A stretch of 64,000 nucleotides of DNA from Membranipora membranacea (Eukaryota; Bryozoa; Gymnolaemata; Cheilostomatida; Membraniporidae): positions 4,650,001 through 4,714,000 of the forward strand of contig OU612067.1 of assembly GCA_914767715.1 (NCBI GenBank). Reading direction: 5' to 3'. The notes under the pieces were generated by a model that was not told the DNA's origin, made no database searches, and saw only the letters and a program-made list of their open reading frames with translations. Each line of letters starts with the position of its first letter. The first letter of the stretch is position 1. Positions 62,440 to 64,000 of this stretch are shown piece by piece. The translations under genes were made by a program, and so were the position numbers.

Positions 62440-62575
62440 CACCTGAAGGCCTACAGAACACAAGTAATCAGTAGACTGGTGTCCAGTGGGATTAAAAACC
62501 ACCCCAAACCTTCAACATTTGCATGCTAAAGGAACGTCAGCTCTAACCAACCGAGCCACTTCCCAACTGCTAACA
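62440..62575 (-). mobile_element. tRNA-derived SINE head
   Basis: Read on the minus strand, it starts gggaagtggctcggttggtt, with a good A-box region (gtggctcggttggttagagc). A B-box-like ggtttttaatccc lies about 60 bases further. It belongs to a different SINE family from the pair at 58.6-59.4 kb. Confidence 0.5.
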
Positions 62576-63345
62576 CTATTAAATGTTTCAGCACACTTAG
62601 GAAGCTGCCACATTCAGGTCTTATTATTGCTTTGAAGACTTGATTTTGACATTTTAGACAAAATTATCTTATTTGAAAATACATAATCACTGTATTTTCA
62701 TTATAGTGACCTGAGTAAAGCCACCTGGTCCAATTAACAGTTATTACTGCTTGCTAAAAACATCTATTTGAACTCAGTATCACTCTATAGTTACCTGCCA
62801 AATTCTTTTGAGTTTTATGTCATTCTAACACCTGAATCATCTAAATCTAAATTTGTATTATTGGAACTCACTAAGCAATTACAAAAATATGTTCAATGAA
62901 AAGTAAAACTGGCTACCTGCGTAAAATATATATTGGAATTCTATAGTGACTGGCACTATTCATCAAGCCGATAATAGAAGCAATCACTTGTTCTTCGCTG
63001 TCGCTTGCCTATCCATCAGGAGAATATGTTGTGATAAAAGGGTCATATCTAACTATGTACTATACTACAGGGACCGAATTGTTTTATGAATATTAATTTG
63101 TTCAATTGTGAATGATCATTTTGAATTGGCAATAGCAATAGAATAGTACATTGATAAGAAGTTGCATGAATGGTTTTCATATTGGTATTAACCGTTCAAG
63201 TTGGTTTACCAGTTGACAAACAGGGCAAATAAATAGGACTTGCTTAAAAAATAGGCCGATATGTAGCCTCCATTTCTTTCAAGTTCGTTTAGGTTCCAGG
63301 CTACAAAATGTTAGGACTCTGAGGTTCTTGAATTTTGAACCTATA

Positions 63346-63846
63346 GACAGTTTTCTGAGCTCTTATTTATGCCTCAATTCGGAGTTGTCCTCCCTCCAGT
63401 TTGATACCCACACCGTTTAGGAAAAACCTGCTGAAAGAGGGTTATCTTGAAAACCGCTTATGATAGGATAAAAATGATTTTTGATTCAGAGTCTGCACCA
63501 TTGAAAACCCTGTGAGACAGGGTTTCCAAGTCATTGGAGGCTTGAATGTTGATAAATCTTAATTTGAGTGACAAAACTCATGAAAATTTCTGCCAAATTG
63601 TCCGCAAAACAGGCAGAAAATGCAATAATTGACTATCCAATTACTAATATTATTTCCCAGACTATGTCCATATGAGTTATCAATGTTACAGATTCTGAAT
63701 CAAAAATAATTTTTATCCTATTATAAGCGGTTTTCTAGATAACCCTCTTTTCAGCACATTTTTCATATGCGGCGTGGGTTAAAAGTACCTAGCTGGAGAG
63801 AGGACAACTCCGAATTGAGGCCTAAATCAGAGCTCAGAAAACTGTC
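63346..63846. mobile_element. 501-bp foldback element flanked by TA
   Basis: TA at 63344-63345 and 63847-63848. The left end is gacagttttctgagctc and the right end gagctcagaaaactgtc, perfect for 17 bases. Imperfect symmetry continues inward over about 45 bases (cctcaattcggagttgtcc and its complement) and again through aaccctcttt and aagcggttttc words. A TA target fits a Tc1/mariner-mobilised non-autonomous element. A diverged copy lies at 32965-33310. Confidence 0.88.
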
Positions 63847-64000
63847 TATTGATAATGTAATTGATTGTAATTGTACAAAAAAATGAATACTTCATACACC
63901 TTCAGAAATTTTCCACATCAAAATATCTAACCTTAAATTTGTGCGAAAATAAACCAACAGAATATTAAGCATTTTGAATTCGCAGGAAGAAAAATTACCT

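Overview
The window is animal nuclear DNA, AT-rich and intron-rich. Genes are split into 60-400 bp exons with GT-AG introns. LINE relics, SINEs, foldback elements and satellites fill much of the rest. The gene set (soluble adenylyl cyclase, a 4F2hc amino-acid-transporter heavy chain, a Mohawk TALE homeobox gene, an MFSD4-like carrier, a C-type lectin) suggests a metazoan, probably a marine invertebrate. I cannot name the taxon from sequence alone.

Layout. 1-2 kb: N-terminal catalytic exons of soluble adenylyl cyclase (minus strand; the gene leaves the window at the left). 2.9-10.3 kb: an SLC3A2-type heavy chain (minus, 11 exons). It is head-to-head with a Mohawk (MKX) homeobox gene (plus, six coding exons, 10.7-18.0 kb), separated by a 445-bp gap. 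20.5-28 kb and 41.9-48.3 kb: three copies of an unusual locus. On the plus strand are exons for a single-pass membrane protein whose tail carries Y-x-x-I-x8-Y-x-x-I, an ITAM-like tyrosine motif. In the last intron of every copy, on the opposite strand, lies a small cysteine-rich gene. The 41.9-48.3 kb copy also has ectodomain exons, including a sushi-like one. All three copies carry lesions (stop codon, lost splice donor, frameshifts, element insertion). 29-33.5 kb: decayed SLC16-type transporter pieces. 34.8-37.6 kb: a long L2/CR1-like LINE open frame. 51.2 kb: tRNA-Ser(GCT). 52.2-54.2 kb: a type II membrane C-type lectin, tail-to-tail with an MFSD4-like transporter (minus, 54.7-57.5 kb). 58.6-64 kb: tRNA-derived SINEs, a 107-bp satellite, a 1.36-kb TTAA-flanked palindrome and a TA-flanked foldback element.

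The housekeeping and developmental genes on the left appear intact. The receptor region looks like a young, rapidly rearranging, immune-type array. The 20.5-28 kb and 42-48 kb copies share exon phases, tyrosine spacing, the antisense partner and a C-terminal E-D-A-L-S-V ending, so the locus duplicated as a two-gene unit. Exon boundaries were read by eye from splice sites, phase and family similarity; no alignment or transcript data were available.
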